Shown here piece by piece: positions 29,963-40,760 of a stretch of 64,000 nucleotides of DNA. Origin of the DNA: Bathynomus jamesi (Eukaryota > Arthropoda > Malacostraca > Isopoda > Cirolanidae); contig JAJOZX010001726.1 in NCBI GenBank assembly GCA_023014485.1, forward strand, positions 1-64,000, written 5' to 3'. Below the pieces are notes generated by a model that ran no database searches, had not been told where the DNA came from, and saw only the letters and a list, made by a program, of their open reading frames with translations. The first letter of the stretch is position 1; every line of letters starts with the position of its first letter. Both the position numbers and the translations under genes were made by a program.

Positions 29963-31196
29963 CACTATATGATCAAAAGTATTCGGACACCGCATGGTTT
30001 TGGGAAAAATGGTTTTATTATGGCATTTAGTAACCAGTAGGTCCACCCTTTGCTTTTATTACAGCGTCAACACGTCGAGGCATACTTTCCACCAGTTTTC
30101 GGTAAGTCTGTGCAGGAATGGCTCGCCATTCCTCTTGCAGAGCTGATGCAAGAGATGCAAGTGAAGCCGGGCGTGGTGTGCGGTTTCGTATCCGTCGCTC
30201 CAGTTCGTCCCACATGTGCTCGATTGGATTGAGATCGGGGCTCTGAGCAGGCCAGTCTAACAAATCCACCTTATTTTCACGAAACCAGTCCTGCACACGC
30301 CTTGCAGTATGGCAGGGAGCTCGATCCTGTTGAAACAAACAATGGCCATCTCCGTAGTATTGCCACAGTGTAGGGAGGGCCGAATTGTCCAGAACGTCGA
30401 GATAAACGTCAGCGTTCATGGTAGTGGGTATAACAACCAACGGGCCGAGCCCTAGCCAGGAAAAACAACCCCATACCATGATGGACCCTCCACCGAACTT
30501 CACCGTTGGACGTACACAGTCAGGAAGAAGCCGTTCTCCTGGCTGTCGCCACACCCAAACACGCCCATCAGACTGGAAGAGTGAATACCGCGACTCGTCG
30601 CTCCAAAGAACAGTTTTCCAGTCCTCCACGGTCCAGGAACGACGGGAGACACACCAGGCCAAACGACGCGTGGCATTAACTTTTGTAATCAGTGGTTGTG
30701 TACAGCTGCTCTACCATAACCGAGTCTGTGCATCTCTCTGCGGATAGTTACAGTACTAACGGAGGTACCGGATGCTCTTCCTACCTCCTCAGCGATGGAA
30801 GCGGCAGAGGACGTGCGGGACTTATTGACATGTCGTACCAGACTTCTTCTATCACGTTCCGTCAGTTTGCGTGGTCGTCCGGAACGTTTTTTCGCGTTGC
30901 ACCGTCGTGCTTCCATCTCATGATAACATCCGCTACAGTCGACTTTGGTATATCCTGTTTGGCTGCAATGTTTCGTATAGAAACGTTACTTAAATAACAT
31001 CCGATGACGAGTCCACGTTGGAACTCGGAGAGTTCACGTCCGCGCGGCATGGCTTCACAACAGTTACTGATAACTTAACAGAACACCTCAGCATTATAGT
31101 TTCGCCACGCTTTTTCCCAGCATACCTTTCGGCGAAGGTGATATTTGCAGAAATGCGGATTTTCCGGGGTGTCCGAATACTTTTGATCATATAGAG
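29963..31196 (-). mobile_element. Tc1-like DNA transposon
   Basis: 1,234 bp with ~28-bp inverted ends (CTATATGATCAAAAGTATTC then GGACACC) and TA at both sides (29961-29962, 31197-31198). It carries a DD34E-type transposase on the minus strand with frame shifts. Confidence 0.92.
30027..31050 (-). pseudogene. Tc1 transposase, two frame shifts
   Basis: It starts MPRGRELSEFQRGLVIGCYL at 31050. The paired helix-turn-helix domains are at 30862-31050 and 30689-30916 (with the GRPRKL linker motif). The catalytic domain at 30027-30662 shows '[12 protein letters not shown]', '[11 protein letters not shown]' and '[14 protein letters not shown]', the complete D, D, E set. Frame shifts lie near 30900 and 30690. 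Length and motif spacing are normal for Tc1 (about 340 residues). The enzyme would cut at the inverted ends; this copy cannot make it in one piece. Confidence 0.9.
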
Positions 31197-31198
31197 TA

Positions 31199-31711
31199 TA
31201 TATATGTACACAGGTTAAGAGTATTTAAATTAAACACTTATTTCAATTCTTTTCACAATAAAAGCATCTTTCAAATCTACCCAAATATTGCTATATATTT
31301 CTCGCAGTAACTGTTTTCAGACCGGTAGCAGTTAAGTTATAAATATATACATAAAAACGCAATATCCACATAAGTAGGTTTGGCCAAAAAAAAAAAATCA
31401 ATATTTCCAGTTAATAGAAAACGTGGACTGACCTTTACAAGGCATAACTCTAGTATTTATCATCGTAGCAAAGATTGTTGACTAAATATAGCACCAGTCT
31501 TTCATGGAGCAATACCACCAAAGTAGTTCAAAACACATCTTCAATAATAACTCAAGGAAGGATCTTTCACTACACGGTCGCTTCCGATTATTTAAACAAG
31601 CCTGAAAATTGTATACTCTGAAATTCTGAACGCTTTATACAACAAGTGGAAGAAATAGTAACTTCTCTCAAAACTGTCCTAATTCCATTATTCTGAATCT
31701 GCTTATTCTCT

Positions 31712-31715
<4 letters not shown>
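31199..31715. other. gene-free stretch
   Basis: AT-rich, with an A-run at 31389-31399. I see no gene or repeat family in it. Confidence 0.5.
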
Positions 31716-31750
<35 letters not shown>

Positions 31751-31756
31751 ATATAT

Positions 31757-32398
31757 ATATGTTAAACACAGACCGTGCATGGAACAAGGAACTCTTCTGG
31801 GAAAATTAAATCCACTATAGTCCGAATAAGTAATGGTAAATGACAAATACCATAGTTTTTCTTTTTCATGATGCTAGCCCGACGTGGGCAACGGGTCTCT
31901 CGCAAAGAGATCCCATAAATATAGCTTCCCTCACCAGCTATCTGCAAAGCAGACAGGATCCAGCTTTGGGACATGGACCTAGGGTTTAAAGCAAGCATAG
32001 TCCCTACATTCAGAACCTCTATATAAGTAAAAGACTCGTTGCATTCACGTCGGATTGAATAAACAAAGAAAAAGGGGTAACTATTGTATTTGTTTATTCA
32101 ATCCGACGTGAATGCAACGAGTCTTTTACTTATATAGAGGTTCTGAATGTAGGGACTATGCTTGCTTTAAACCCTAGGTCCATGTCCCAAAGCTGGATCC
32201 TGTCTGCTTTGCAGATAGCTGGTGAGGGAAGCTATATTTATGGGATCTCTTTGCTAGAGACCCGTTGCCCACGTCGGGCTAGCATCATGAAAAAGAAAAA
32301 CTGGTATTTGTCATTTACCATTACTTATTCGGACTATAGTGGATTTAATTTTCCCAGAAGAGTTCCTTGTTCCATGCATGGTCTGTGTTTAACATATA
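31757..32398. repeat. large inverted repeat, 310-bp arms, 21-base spacer
   Basis: 31757-32067 and 32089-32398 are reverse complements with few mismatches (for example CGCAAAGAGA against TCTCTTTGCT). (AT)n tracts lie directly outside both arms. Each arm has a short frame (MLALNPRSMSQSW), present twice only because of the palindrome and without family resemblance. Confidence 0.9.
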
Positions 32399-32424
32399 AA
32401 TTTCTCAGGGGACCATTCTGAGTT

Positions 32425-32489
<65 letters not shown>

Positions 32490-32947
32490 TTCTTGTCTGT
32501 TTGATTTTTACCCATTCTTCAACAGAATGTACACCATTTATCTGTTGCAAACTAGAAGTTGGGCGTAGGAGGAAACTGTGTTGTTATTATTATTATTATT
32601 ATTAGTAGTAATAGTAGTAGTAGTAGGGGTAACAGTAGTTTAAAACTTATCTTCACTTCTACACATCTGTCTTTTTCAATGCAGTCCTAAATCACTTAAG
32701 CTTTCCTCTGAAGCAGGAGTCACGCCAAACTTCGAAAGCTTTCTAACATCTACATACTAACAGAAATGAGGGGCACGCATATATAAATGTACAATATACG
32801 AGTTTATCAATTTGGTTAATACTACAATGCCTTTGTATCACTTATTTCCTATCTGTATTACCTAAAAATTAGTTAGCTAGTTCTCAACTAGTGATCAAAA
32901 TAATGTAATGTGCAAATTTTTAGTTGAGGACCCGCGCCTTTAGCCTA

Positions 32948-32994
<47 letters not shown>

Positions 32995-33176
32995 TCTTTC
33001 AGAAAAGGGCATATATATAATATATATATGTGTGTGTGTGTGTGTGGTACACACACACGCACACACACACACACACACAAACATATATATATATATACTA
33101 TATATATATGTATGTATGTATACCTTTCAAACTTTTTAGTGTTCCGTTCGATGATTCCTCATTTCCCGAAGGTTAA

Positions 33177-33270
<94 letters not shown>
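32399..33270. repeat. microsatellite cluster
   Basis: (AT)n 32433-32483; (ATT)n/(AGT)n 32582-32625; (AC)n 32950-32992; (GT)n and (AC)n 33030-33080; (CT)n 33181-33222 running into (AT)n 33223-33270. Between them, 32484-32949 holds no gene. GAAGCAGGAGTCACGCC with TTCGAAAGC at 32713-32740 resembles the hairpin module seen elsewhere. Confidence 0.85.
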
Positions 33271-33271
<1 letters not shown>

Positions 33272-34127
33272 GGGTGTCCCATAAGTCCGGCATCATAGGA
33301 GAAATTCATATTTTTCTATTTCTACAAACCATAATTCATATGTTTCTCTTTCTACAGGCCATAATGTCTGTGAGCAAAGAAGAACGAATCCAGATAATTC
33401 TACTCATAGGAAATCGGAGTCAAAGAGAGGCCGCTGCTGAATTTAACAGACTGCATCCAGACCGCGAGCCAATAACACAGAGTTGTGTTAGTAGACTTGT
33501 TGCAAAGTTTAAGGAAACAGGATCCATAGAAGATAAACCACGCGGTGGACCTTCAAGGAGGTCCACTGACGATGATACAGTGACTGCTATCCTGGCTCAT
33601 TTTAACAGAAGTCCCAATAAGTCTCTTCGGCGATTCTCCGCCGAGACAGGAGTGTCGAAAAGTAGCATCCATCGCATTCTTCAGGCTCACAAATGGCATC
33701 CATATAAACTTCAGATCCTACAGAAATTAAGCGAAGATGATCCCGACCGGCGGATGGAATTTTGTGAATGGGCTACGGAACAATATGCTCGGGATGCCAA
33801 TTTCCCCTCCACCATTCTGTTCAGTAACGAGGCTGTTTTTTTATGGAAATGGTGAGGTAAATCGACAGAACACCCGCTACTGGTCTCAAAACAACCCTCA
33901 CTGATATACCTCTTCAAAGGAACAAGGTGCATCTCGGGTGATGGTATGGTGTGGCATTTGGAAGGATCGCATCATAGGCCCCCTCTTTTTCGATGAACCT
34001 GTCACTGGAGGCACCTACCTACGTATGCTCAAGGAAGAAGCATTTCCCAGTGTCTTGAACGAAGAAGGAAATTTGTTTTGCCTTTTTTTATTATTTTTCC
34101 TATGATGCCGGACTTATGGGACACCCT
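33271..34127 (+). mobile_element. mariner-like deletion derivative
   Basis: Inverted ends of 30 bp (AGGGTGTCCCATAAGTCCGG at 33271 and its complement ending at 34127). The transposase frame is cut short by an internal deletion near 34070. Confidence 0.88.
33361..34070 (+). pseudogene. mariner transposase, frame-shifted and truncated
   Basis: Starts MSVSKEERIQIILLIGNRSQ. The helix-turn-helix region has 'VSRLVAKFKETGSIEDKPR' and 'SLRRFSAETGVSKSSIHRIL'. The first catalytic position reads 'ILFSNEAVFLW', with Asn where Asp is expected. The frame shifts at about 33845, continues as 'VMVWCGIWKDRIIGPLFF', and ends before the second and third catalytic residues. The copy is inactive for three independent reasons. 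Confidence 0.85.
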
Positions 34128-34130
34128 GTG

Positions 34131-34169
<39 letters not shown>

Positions 34170-34827
34170 AACATGAATTAGCCTTAAAATTTTGCAAACA
34201 AGTACACGTAAATGACTATAGTGAAAAAATTAAAATATAAATAATAGAAAAGCGCAGTATAAACACGAAGTAATAAATAAGAATAGAACTACAAAGCGTT
34301 TATGATAACCAAAATCATTGAATGAAAGATTAAAAGAGTGATAAAGGCAAGATTTATGTTCCAACTTTTATTACTGACGAACTAAACGGACTTTCTCTAT
34401 GCAAGCCAATGCAGATGTCCTACAGTATACTTTACGTTACTAATATAATAATAATAATAATAATAATAAAACCTTGAATATACATAAACAATGAATCACC
34501 AATGGTCAACGAAACACAACTTTGAATTACATACTTGTATATATATAAAGTGATCATCGGAATTGGCGCCAGTTGAGGTGTACAGGATAAGCGAGTCTAT
34601 ATAATATTTTTTGTAATCTTTTTTTATTATTATTATTTTTATTTTTTTTTCAGGTTACGAAACTAAGAAATTAAATTATTTTTGTAATCAGCGTTTAGCT
34701 AGAAGGAGATCTCACTATTAGTCATACCCATTTTACCCATTTAAAATCAGGTTAAGGCGAGATGAATCATTGCTCTAGCCATGTAATTACGATCAATAAA
34801 AGTAAAAAAATTTAATAATAAACTTTT

Positions 34828-34879
<52 letters not shown>

Positions 34880-35939
34880 TATATATATATAACCCAAAAG
34901 TAAGGCGTTGTAGAAAGATAACTTTTGTATATTGTTTCGATCTCGGTGTACTCGTATAAATTAAATTTGAATAAACCCTATCTACATATATTAATATTCT
35001 TCTTTACATATTGTATATGTAAATGGTAACTTCTTATGTATTTCATGTGCCGAAATAGATTTTAATTTGCAACAAAAACAAATAAATAAAAACCTATGAG
35101 AGAGCAACATTCGTTTTTATTTAAAAATGTGCGTGTTCAAATTGCGCATCACTCAAAAAAAATGTTAGTCGCGCATTAGTTTTATTTCCATTTGATGCAT
35201 GAAGGAAAAAGGTCGTTCCAAATTTTATTTTTAGATGGAAATTGTGAAGTTACTGAAAAGGTGAGAACTGATAAGTTGGAAATTAAGGCGGGCGAAAATC
35301 CGCCTTTCCATCTCTCCATGAAATTCCGACACACCTCACAAACTTCATTCTCTTTCTTACCTCTTATTAAGTCAACGTACGCCAATAAAAGACGACAAGC
35401 GGTAAGGAAAAACTCCGCTAATACTCAGTACTTTAAAGTCTTTATATATATATATTAGTTGATTTGTTCCATTCTGAGGGGACATCTCCCGTTGCCCATG
35501 CTCGGTTGAAGATGGTGTGAAGACATTCAATCATCTTGAGGCTTCATGCTCTTATGGTCTCTATTGGGATGAAATCAGTACAAATGAACTAGTCTACTAA
35601 ATTATCTCAGGCCTAATGGTATATTTTTGTTTTTAAGAAAATTAAAACTAACAAGTCATTGTTTTCTACATCTTTACTGTTCTTCAGCAATTATATTGTA
35701 CGATTAAACTGACATAGGCCCTAATAGGCTATTGTGTAAGGATTTTATTGAAAATCTAACGTTTAAATTGTGTAATGAACTAAATGAAGGAACTAAAACT
35801 ATAAAATATTACAAAATACGTACGACATTGCATATTAAACTTAATTAATAGTTTCCTTTAACAAGAGAAGGTTCTCCATCGTTTCTGGAATTAATGATGA
35901 TCTGCGGGCTACTCAATGCACTTACCATGGAAAATAATC
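34128..35939. other. gene-free AT-rich region
   Basis: Holds (AT)n/(GT)n at 34131-34168, (AAT)n at 34441-34469 and (AT)n at 34832-34890. No protein family or RNA gene is recognisable in any frame. Confidence 0.5.
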
Positions 35940-36316
35940 TAAGAACACAAAGAAAGCACGCTACCCGCATGCGGGTTACCAGCGCCGACCGGCGCTGACA
36001 AGCGTCATGAATGTGACCATGCTATCGAGCGCAGCCGCACACAGTAGAAGCATTTTCAAACTTCTCGGCGCTGGTTGCCCGCGCTGATAAGTTTACCGGA
36101 ATGAACAAAGCATTATTTCCTCGCTTGCCCGCGCGTGTAGACATGTTGAGGCAAAAGAAAAGAAAATCTTCGTCAGACGACGAGCTAGACATCTTTACTG
36201 TATGACAGCTAGACCACAACTCGCAGATAAACCTGCGTCTTCTGTGTCCGCCTACCAGCGCTGACTGCCGGCGCTGGAAACCGGCAAGCGGGTAGCCTGC
36301 TTTCTTTGTGTTCTTA
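35940..36316. mobile_element. 377-bp MITE with GC-rich inverted ends
   Basis: Ends TAAGAACACAAAGAAAGCA are inverted at both sides, followed by CTACCCGC and further partly inverted sequence (AGCGCCGACCGGCGCTGAC). The interior (minus of 36190-36130) includes a frame starting MLRQKKRKSSSDDE on the plus strand at 36143. That may be the start of a lost gene, so this may be a deletion derivative rather than a pure MITE. TAA/TTA at the ends would suit a 3-bp target of the PIF/Harbinger type, but it is not a direct duplication as I read it. Confidence 0.75.
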
Positions 36317-36740
36317 CCTTAACATAGCAAACTGATTTTTGTGTGCCTGCCAATAGACCAATGCACTTGCAGAATTTGTCGATCTTTCAGTTCATTTGTT
36401 GATCCTTGTTTTGCGTTTTAGCTACGAAGACACAAAACTGAATAAGTCAGCTTGTTCTCTGTCTTCATCTGCAGAAGAAGAATCCTCAGCAGTTTCACCC
36501 ACAGTCCCACATTCTTCCAAATTCAGAAATTCAGTCTACTGTGGCCACAGCTTCAAGAACAATGTTCTGAGCATGTTCAGCCGATGACAACTGGAGAAGG
36601 CTACAATCTTTTGCTAGATGTTTAATACCATCAATAAATAGCAGAAGGAAAAACGTAACATTATTTTATTTATAAAAATGGTTTGCCAGTTTAGTACTAT
36701 AACATCGTAGGTATATATGTTACAGGGAATCTGTGTAACT
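36317..36740. other. no clear gene; weak minus-strand coding remnant
   Basis: On the minus strand about 36600-36430 reads LLLFIDGIKHLAKDCSLLQL, then a stop, then an acidic SSSADEDREQADLF stretch. It could be a remnant of a MADF/BESS-type or transposon-associated protein, but the evidence is thin. Confidence 0.3.
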
Positions 36741-36913
36741 AGGGATGATTTCATGTAAGGTTAAGTCGTGATATTTTCGTTATAGTTCTAACGGAAATAT
36801 CACGACTTAAACTAACCAATCGTCAAGGGCGTACAGCTGACCTAACCAGGCATTCAATAACTTTCCCGTAGGTTTAACAAAAATATCACAACTTAACCTT
36901 GCATGAAATCCCT
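36741..36913. repeat. 173-bp MITE with inner hairpin
   Basis: Ends AGGGATGATTTCATG / AGGGATTTCATG are inverted, followed in both by AAGGTTAAGT and GTGATATTTT. A second inner hairpin (TAAGTCGTGATATTTTCGTT against AACGGAAATATCACGACTTA) lies in the left half. Confidence 0.75.
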
Positions 36914-37475
36914 GAACATTTTAGGGCTTCCGGCATTTTTAGCCTGCGCGGAAATTTGACTGAGTGAGCGAGAAGCTGTTGGCCCTTCGTGAATCTTGAC
37001 TCTGATCCCCCAAAGCAGAGTCGCTTGTCCCCCGTTTTCTTTTAACAGCATTGCTGACGTCATTACTCAAATGGAAGTTCCTACATTGTCACAGAGGACC
37101 GCGGCCACTTTAAAGGCATTTTGCATTTATTTACAATATACAACTTTAATTAACTTTGAATGCTTTGAATATGAGACGTCATTAATTTTTTGTTTATACT
37201 GTAGTTGAGTCATAACGTCGTCAACCCCCAGCATCTTTGATTGGCTGCAAAAACATCCTCCGTCCGAGTTGAATAATTATAATATTGCAATTTTTAAGAT
37301 TAATTAATTAATTAAGAAATTATAAATTAAATACATAATTTTATAAAAATAAATTTTGTACGTTGAAATTACTTAATAAAATTTGCCTGATTCACCCTCA
37401 TTTTAAAAATGTATATACCTATTTGGCTACTCAGTAGGGGTTTGAAGCGTAGGCATTTTTACAAGAGGATTTCTA

Positions 37476-37477
<2 letters not shown>
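36914..37477. other. gene-free stretch
   Basis: AT-rich sequence without a recognisable gene; (CT)n starts at 37477. Confidence 0.5.
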
Positions 37478-37514
<37 letters not shown>

Positions 37515-37515
37515 G

Positions 37516-37645
37516 CTGCAAACCCACAAGGAAAAAGAAAAACGATTCCAAGGCCTTTCGTGTATTCAGAGCTACATCCTGACGAGGTGTAGCTCTGAAT
37601 ACACGAAAGGCCTTGGAATCGTTTTTCTTTTCCTTGTGGATTTGC
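37516..37645. repeat. foldback hairpin, 'GGCCTTTCG' family, copy 2
   Basis: Arms of about 60 bp (from GCAAACCCACAAGGAAAAAG through AAGGCCTTTCGTGTATTC) are near-exact inverse copies around CCTGACGAGG. Preceded by (CT)n(AT)n, followed by the TTTCACGTG module (37658-37681) and (AT)n. A single arm recurs at 37789-37841 with another TTTCACGTG module at 37852-37875. Confidence 0.88.
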
Positions 37646-37696
37646 CGCATTCATTCATTTCACGTGTTTAATTGTGAAATTCATCCTATATATATA

Positions 37697-37746
<50 letters not shown>

Positions 37747-37936
37747 TGTATATCGACCATGGTACTATGAAGAGTTTACTCAATAAATAATATACACGAA
37801 AGGCCTTGAAATCGTTTTTCTTTTTCCTTGTGGATTTGCAGCATTCATTCATTTCACGTGTTTAATTGTGAAATTCATCCCATATATATATATATCGACC
37901 ATGGTACTATGAAGAGTTTACTCAATAAATAATATA

Positions 37937-38340
37937 CAGGGTGTTATCAAATTATGTTTCATAAATTAGTATACATAGTCGGGACGTCAAAGTGAACAAA
38001 AGAGTTCCTATGAACATAAATCTGCAATCGTTTCGTTTCCGAGAGACTGCTTTTTACCCGAGGACGATCCAAGTAAAATGAAAATCATAAAAGTTTATGA
38101 AAATACTGTTGCTTTCAGAAATTTATTCTCTGGTGGATTGGGCGGGCATGGTCCCGTCGCTTGGCCACCCAGGTCTCCGGACCTAAATGCAATTGACTTT
38201 TTCTTGTGAGGTTATTTAAAAATCTTGTTTATGCAAGAGAAGTTAATAACACAGATGAATTGTGGCAACGTGTTCAAAACTTCAGAAACAATAGGCAATC
38301 ATGTAGGTGAGTCGTATGCCCGCAAAAGGTTAGAGTGCAG
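37937..38340 (+). mobile_element. mariner-like remnant
   Basis: Starts CAGGGTGTTATCAAATTATG after TA, followed by a leader and then the C-terminal part of a transposase (38145-38330). Translation gives GPVAWPPRSPDLNAIDFFL, an in-frame TGA, then after a frame shift NLVYAREVNNTDELWQRVQ. The N-terminal two thirds are missing and no right inverted repeat is visible. Confidence 0.7.
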
Positions 38341-38640
38341 AGCAATTGCAATGTTGCAATGAGTGCCAGTGCCAACCCCCCTTGTTGCAAGACCCCCCAA
38401 GGGGGGACTCCCCCAAAAGCTGGGGGAGTTCACCTAACCTCTTTGGGGAAGATGGAACGGCCTCACCCCCCCCAAAGGGGCATACCTAACCTAAGAGAGA
38501 GGAGAGAGAGGAAGAGACCATCCAGCTTCTGCCAGATGCAGAAGCTCAATGAGGGCTCAAGGTAGCAACACCTGACTTAGAACTCGAAATCCACCAGTTG
38601 GCGTAAAAGCCAGTGCCTCCAGGCATTATCAGCCAGTTGG
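38341..38640. other. GC-rich hairpin cluster, no gene
   Basis: CCCCCCAAGGGGGG at 38393-38406, immediately followed by ACTCCCCC..GGGGGAGT, forms two adjoining stem-loops. CCTAACCT occurs twice. No gene is supported. Confidence 0.55.
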
Positions 38641-38649
38641 CACAGTGTA

Positions 38650-38985
38650 TACAACGTTTGAACAGCCATGAAGCGCACACAAACGCACATAGATTCCCCT
38701 ATTATTACACACACAAAACTATATATACGTCCACCCGTTTACACACAACGTTTGAACAGCTAAGAAGCGCACACAAACGCACATAGATTCCCCTATTATT
38801 ACACACACAACTATATATACGTTCATAGGTCGCCAACTTCTTCCGTCATTACCCGTTTACACACATCGTTTGAACAGCCAAGAAGCGCACACAAACGCAC
38901 ATAGATCTATTATTACACACACAGCTATATATACACGTTCATACGTCTCCAACTCCCTCCATCATCGCCCATTTACACATCTACA
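38650..38985 (+). repeat. tandem repeat of ~96-120 bp, three copies
   Basis: Each unit contains CGTTTGAACAGC, AAGCGCACACAAACGCACAT, ATTATTACACACACA and CTATATATAC. Units start at about 38652, 38748 and 38867; the later two gain a segment with CGTCATTACCCG / CATCATCGCCC. (AC)n follows at 38999-39052. Confidence 0.88.
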
Positions 38986-38994
38986 CGTCATACT

Positions 38995-39054
<60 letters not shown>

Positions 39055-39249
39055 GATTTCTCCATACGAAAACGTCCCAAACTAGAAAATGTTGTTTATT
39101 ATAGCGACCATCAAAATAAGGCAACTAGTTGATGCTTCAATTAAGATTTATTATTATTAACGGGTCAGAAATTTCCTACATAATCTAAAACAATGAACTG
39201 AATAACCTTTATGCTCCTCTATATACAGTATATACATTATTAAGAATTA

Positions 39250-40573
39250 CACCGGTCTGCATGAAAATCGATTTCTTTATTTTGAGTTGTGATTCTGAAG
39301 CAGTTCGCTGCGCTGAATTCAAAAATGCTACCAGTTTTTTTCTATCACCCACAGTTTTAAAGTTATTAGCAAAACAATTTTGGGGCGTTTTGTAATTTTT
39401 TACCTTTTTTAGCTTTAATTAATTTCGTTTTTTCATATTTTTCAGATAGATAATTCTAACATTACGTCTTTAAAATTTTAATAATGTACCCATAGTCCAG
39501 ACATATTTTGTTATATTTGTGGTCGGTAGGTTGTTGTAAAACAAAGGACAAATGTAACGACCTTCAATAAGAGAGCTTATCATGCTTATTTTGGAATTAA
39601 ATTAGGAGATCAAGACAAAAGTTGGGCTCCACACAAGGTTTGTCTTACGTGTGTTGCGGCACTAAGGAATTGGAGCAAAGGTAAAAAGAAAAGTTTGCCA
39701 TTTGGGATCCCTATGGTATGGCGCGAGCCTAGAAACCATACCGACGACTGCTACTTCTGTTCTTGCAATGTTAAAGGTTATAATGCAAAGAATAAAGAGA
39801 GCCTTCAATACCCAAGTCTTCCATCTGCAATAAGGCCGGTACCCCATGGTCCAGAGTCTGTATCAATACAATTCAGATTCTGATTCAGCTCCAAATCCAG
39901 ACAATGATGATGTTTATGAACAGCCAACAGCTGACCGAGATCTTAAACCATTAACTCAAGCCGAATTAAATGACTTAGTCAGGGATTTGAATCTGCCTAA
40001 GGACTCTGCAGAACTTTTGGGGTCTAGATTGCAGAACAATTTATTGGCATTCGACACATACTTCGCTTGGTAAAGAAGGTAAATATATTTTGTTTCTTTC
40101 AGTTATTTTTTTATTCTTTCATAAACAAGCAATATGCTTGTCCAAGAGCTAGGAGCTATTTAATTCTGCTTTAATTAGGTTTTACTCTATCACCTAAAGA
40201 TTTCGTGCTACAAGGGGTGTTGTAATACCTCATCTGTCCCCAAATGTTAACCACCCATTGATGGGAGGGGAGAGAGTATTTTGCTGGGAACGGGACTGGT
40301 TGTTATATATATTTACCCTACATTATTATGTAAGCGTTACTGTATTCTATAACAACAAAATTTATGGTTTAGCATGTGCAATCCAATGTTGGTCTCGATA
40401 AGATGGTTCACATTTGGGGATAAATGGGGGATTTATGACACACACTGTAGTAAGAAAACCATACGTGATAGGGAAAAACTAACTATATTTTTGAGATCAG
40501 CGCACTCAAATTATATAGAATCACCAACCAGTTTGTAAAAATCGATCGACAAGTTTTCAAATGTGTACTGGTG
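39250..40573 (+). mobile_element. unclassified TIR transposon ('CACTGG' family), copy 2, internally deleted
   Basis: Ends CACCGGTCTGCATGAAAATC and, read inward from 40573, CACCAGTACACATTTGAAAA. About 95 bp of imperfect inverted similarity includes GTGATTCT and TGCGCTGA followed by TCAAAAAT in the same order at both ends. TTA precedes the left end; TTG then TTA follow the right end. It encodes only the N-terminal half of the family protein. Confidence 0.7.
39491..40073 (+). pseudogene. N-terminal half of the 'CACTGG' family protein
   Basis: Translation begins SPDIFCYICGR, then after an in-frame stop continues to 'GDQDKSWAPHKVCLTCV', 'LPFGIPMVWREPRNHTDDCYFC' and, one frame on (39846-40073), 'LTQAELNDLVRDLNLP' and 'SAELLGSRLQNN', matching the copy at 10054 block by block. 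The whole putative catalytic part is absent. Three C-x2-C pairs are conserved. This is a non-autonomous remnant. Confidence 0.78.
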
Positions 40574-40760
40574 TTGTTATTATATTTAAAATAAATTCGT
40601 CAGCACTGACCCATACCCGATACTTTACGCTTCCAACCGTTATTAAAAATTAATGAAAAATCTTAAAACACCTATCGGAAATTTGTTCACGGAATTTTAT
40701 TTCTATTCGTCCAAACGAGATTTTAATCCAAAACGAAGTGCCCGAAAATCCAAATTTATT
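40074..40760. other. remainder of copy 2 and flank
   Basis: No gene. The inverted end at 40460-40573 belongs to the element at 39250-40573. Confidence 0.5.

Noticed and set aside
31762..32421. Two related proteins starting MLALNPRSMSQSW
   Set aside because: They are the same sequence seen twice because of the palindrome, without family resemblance.
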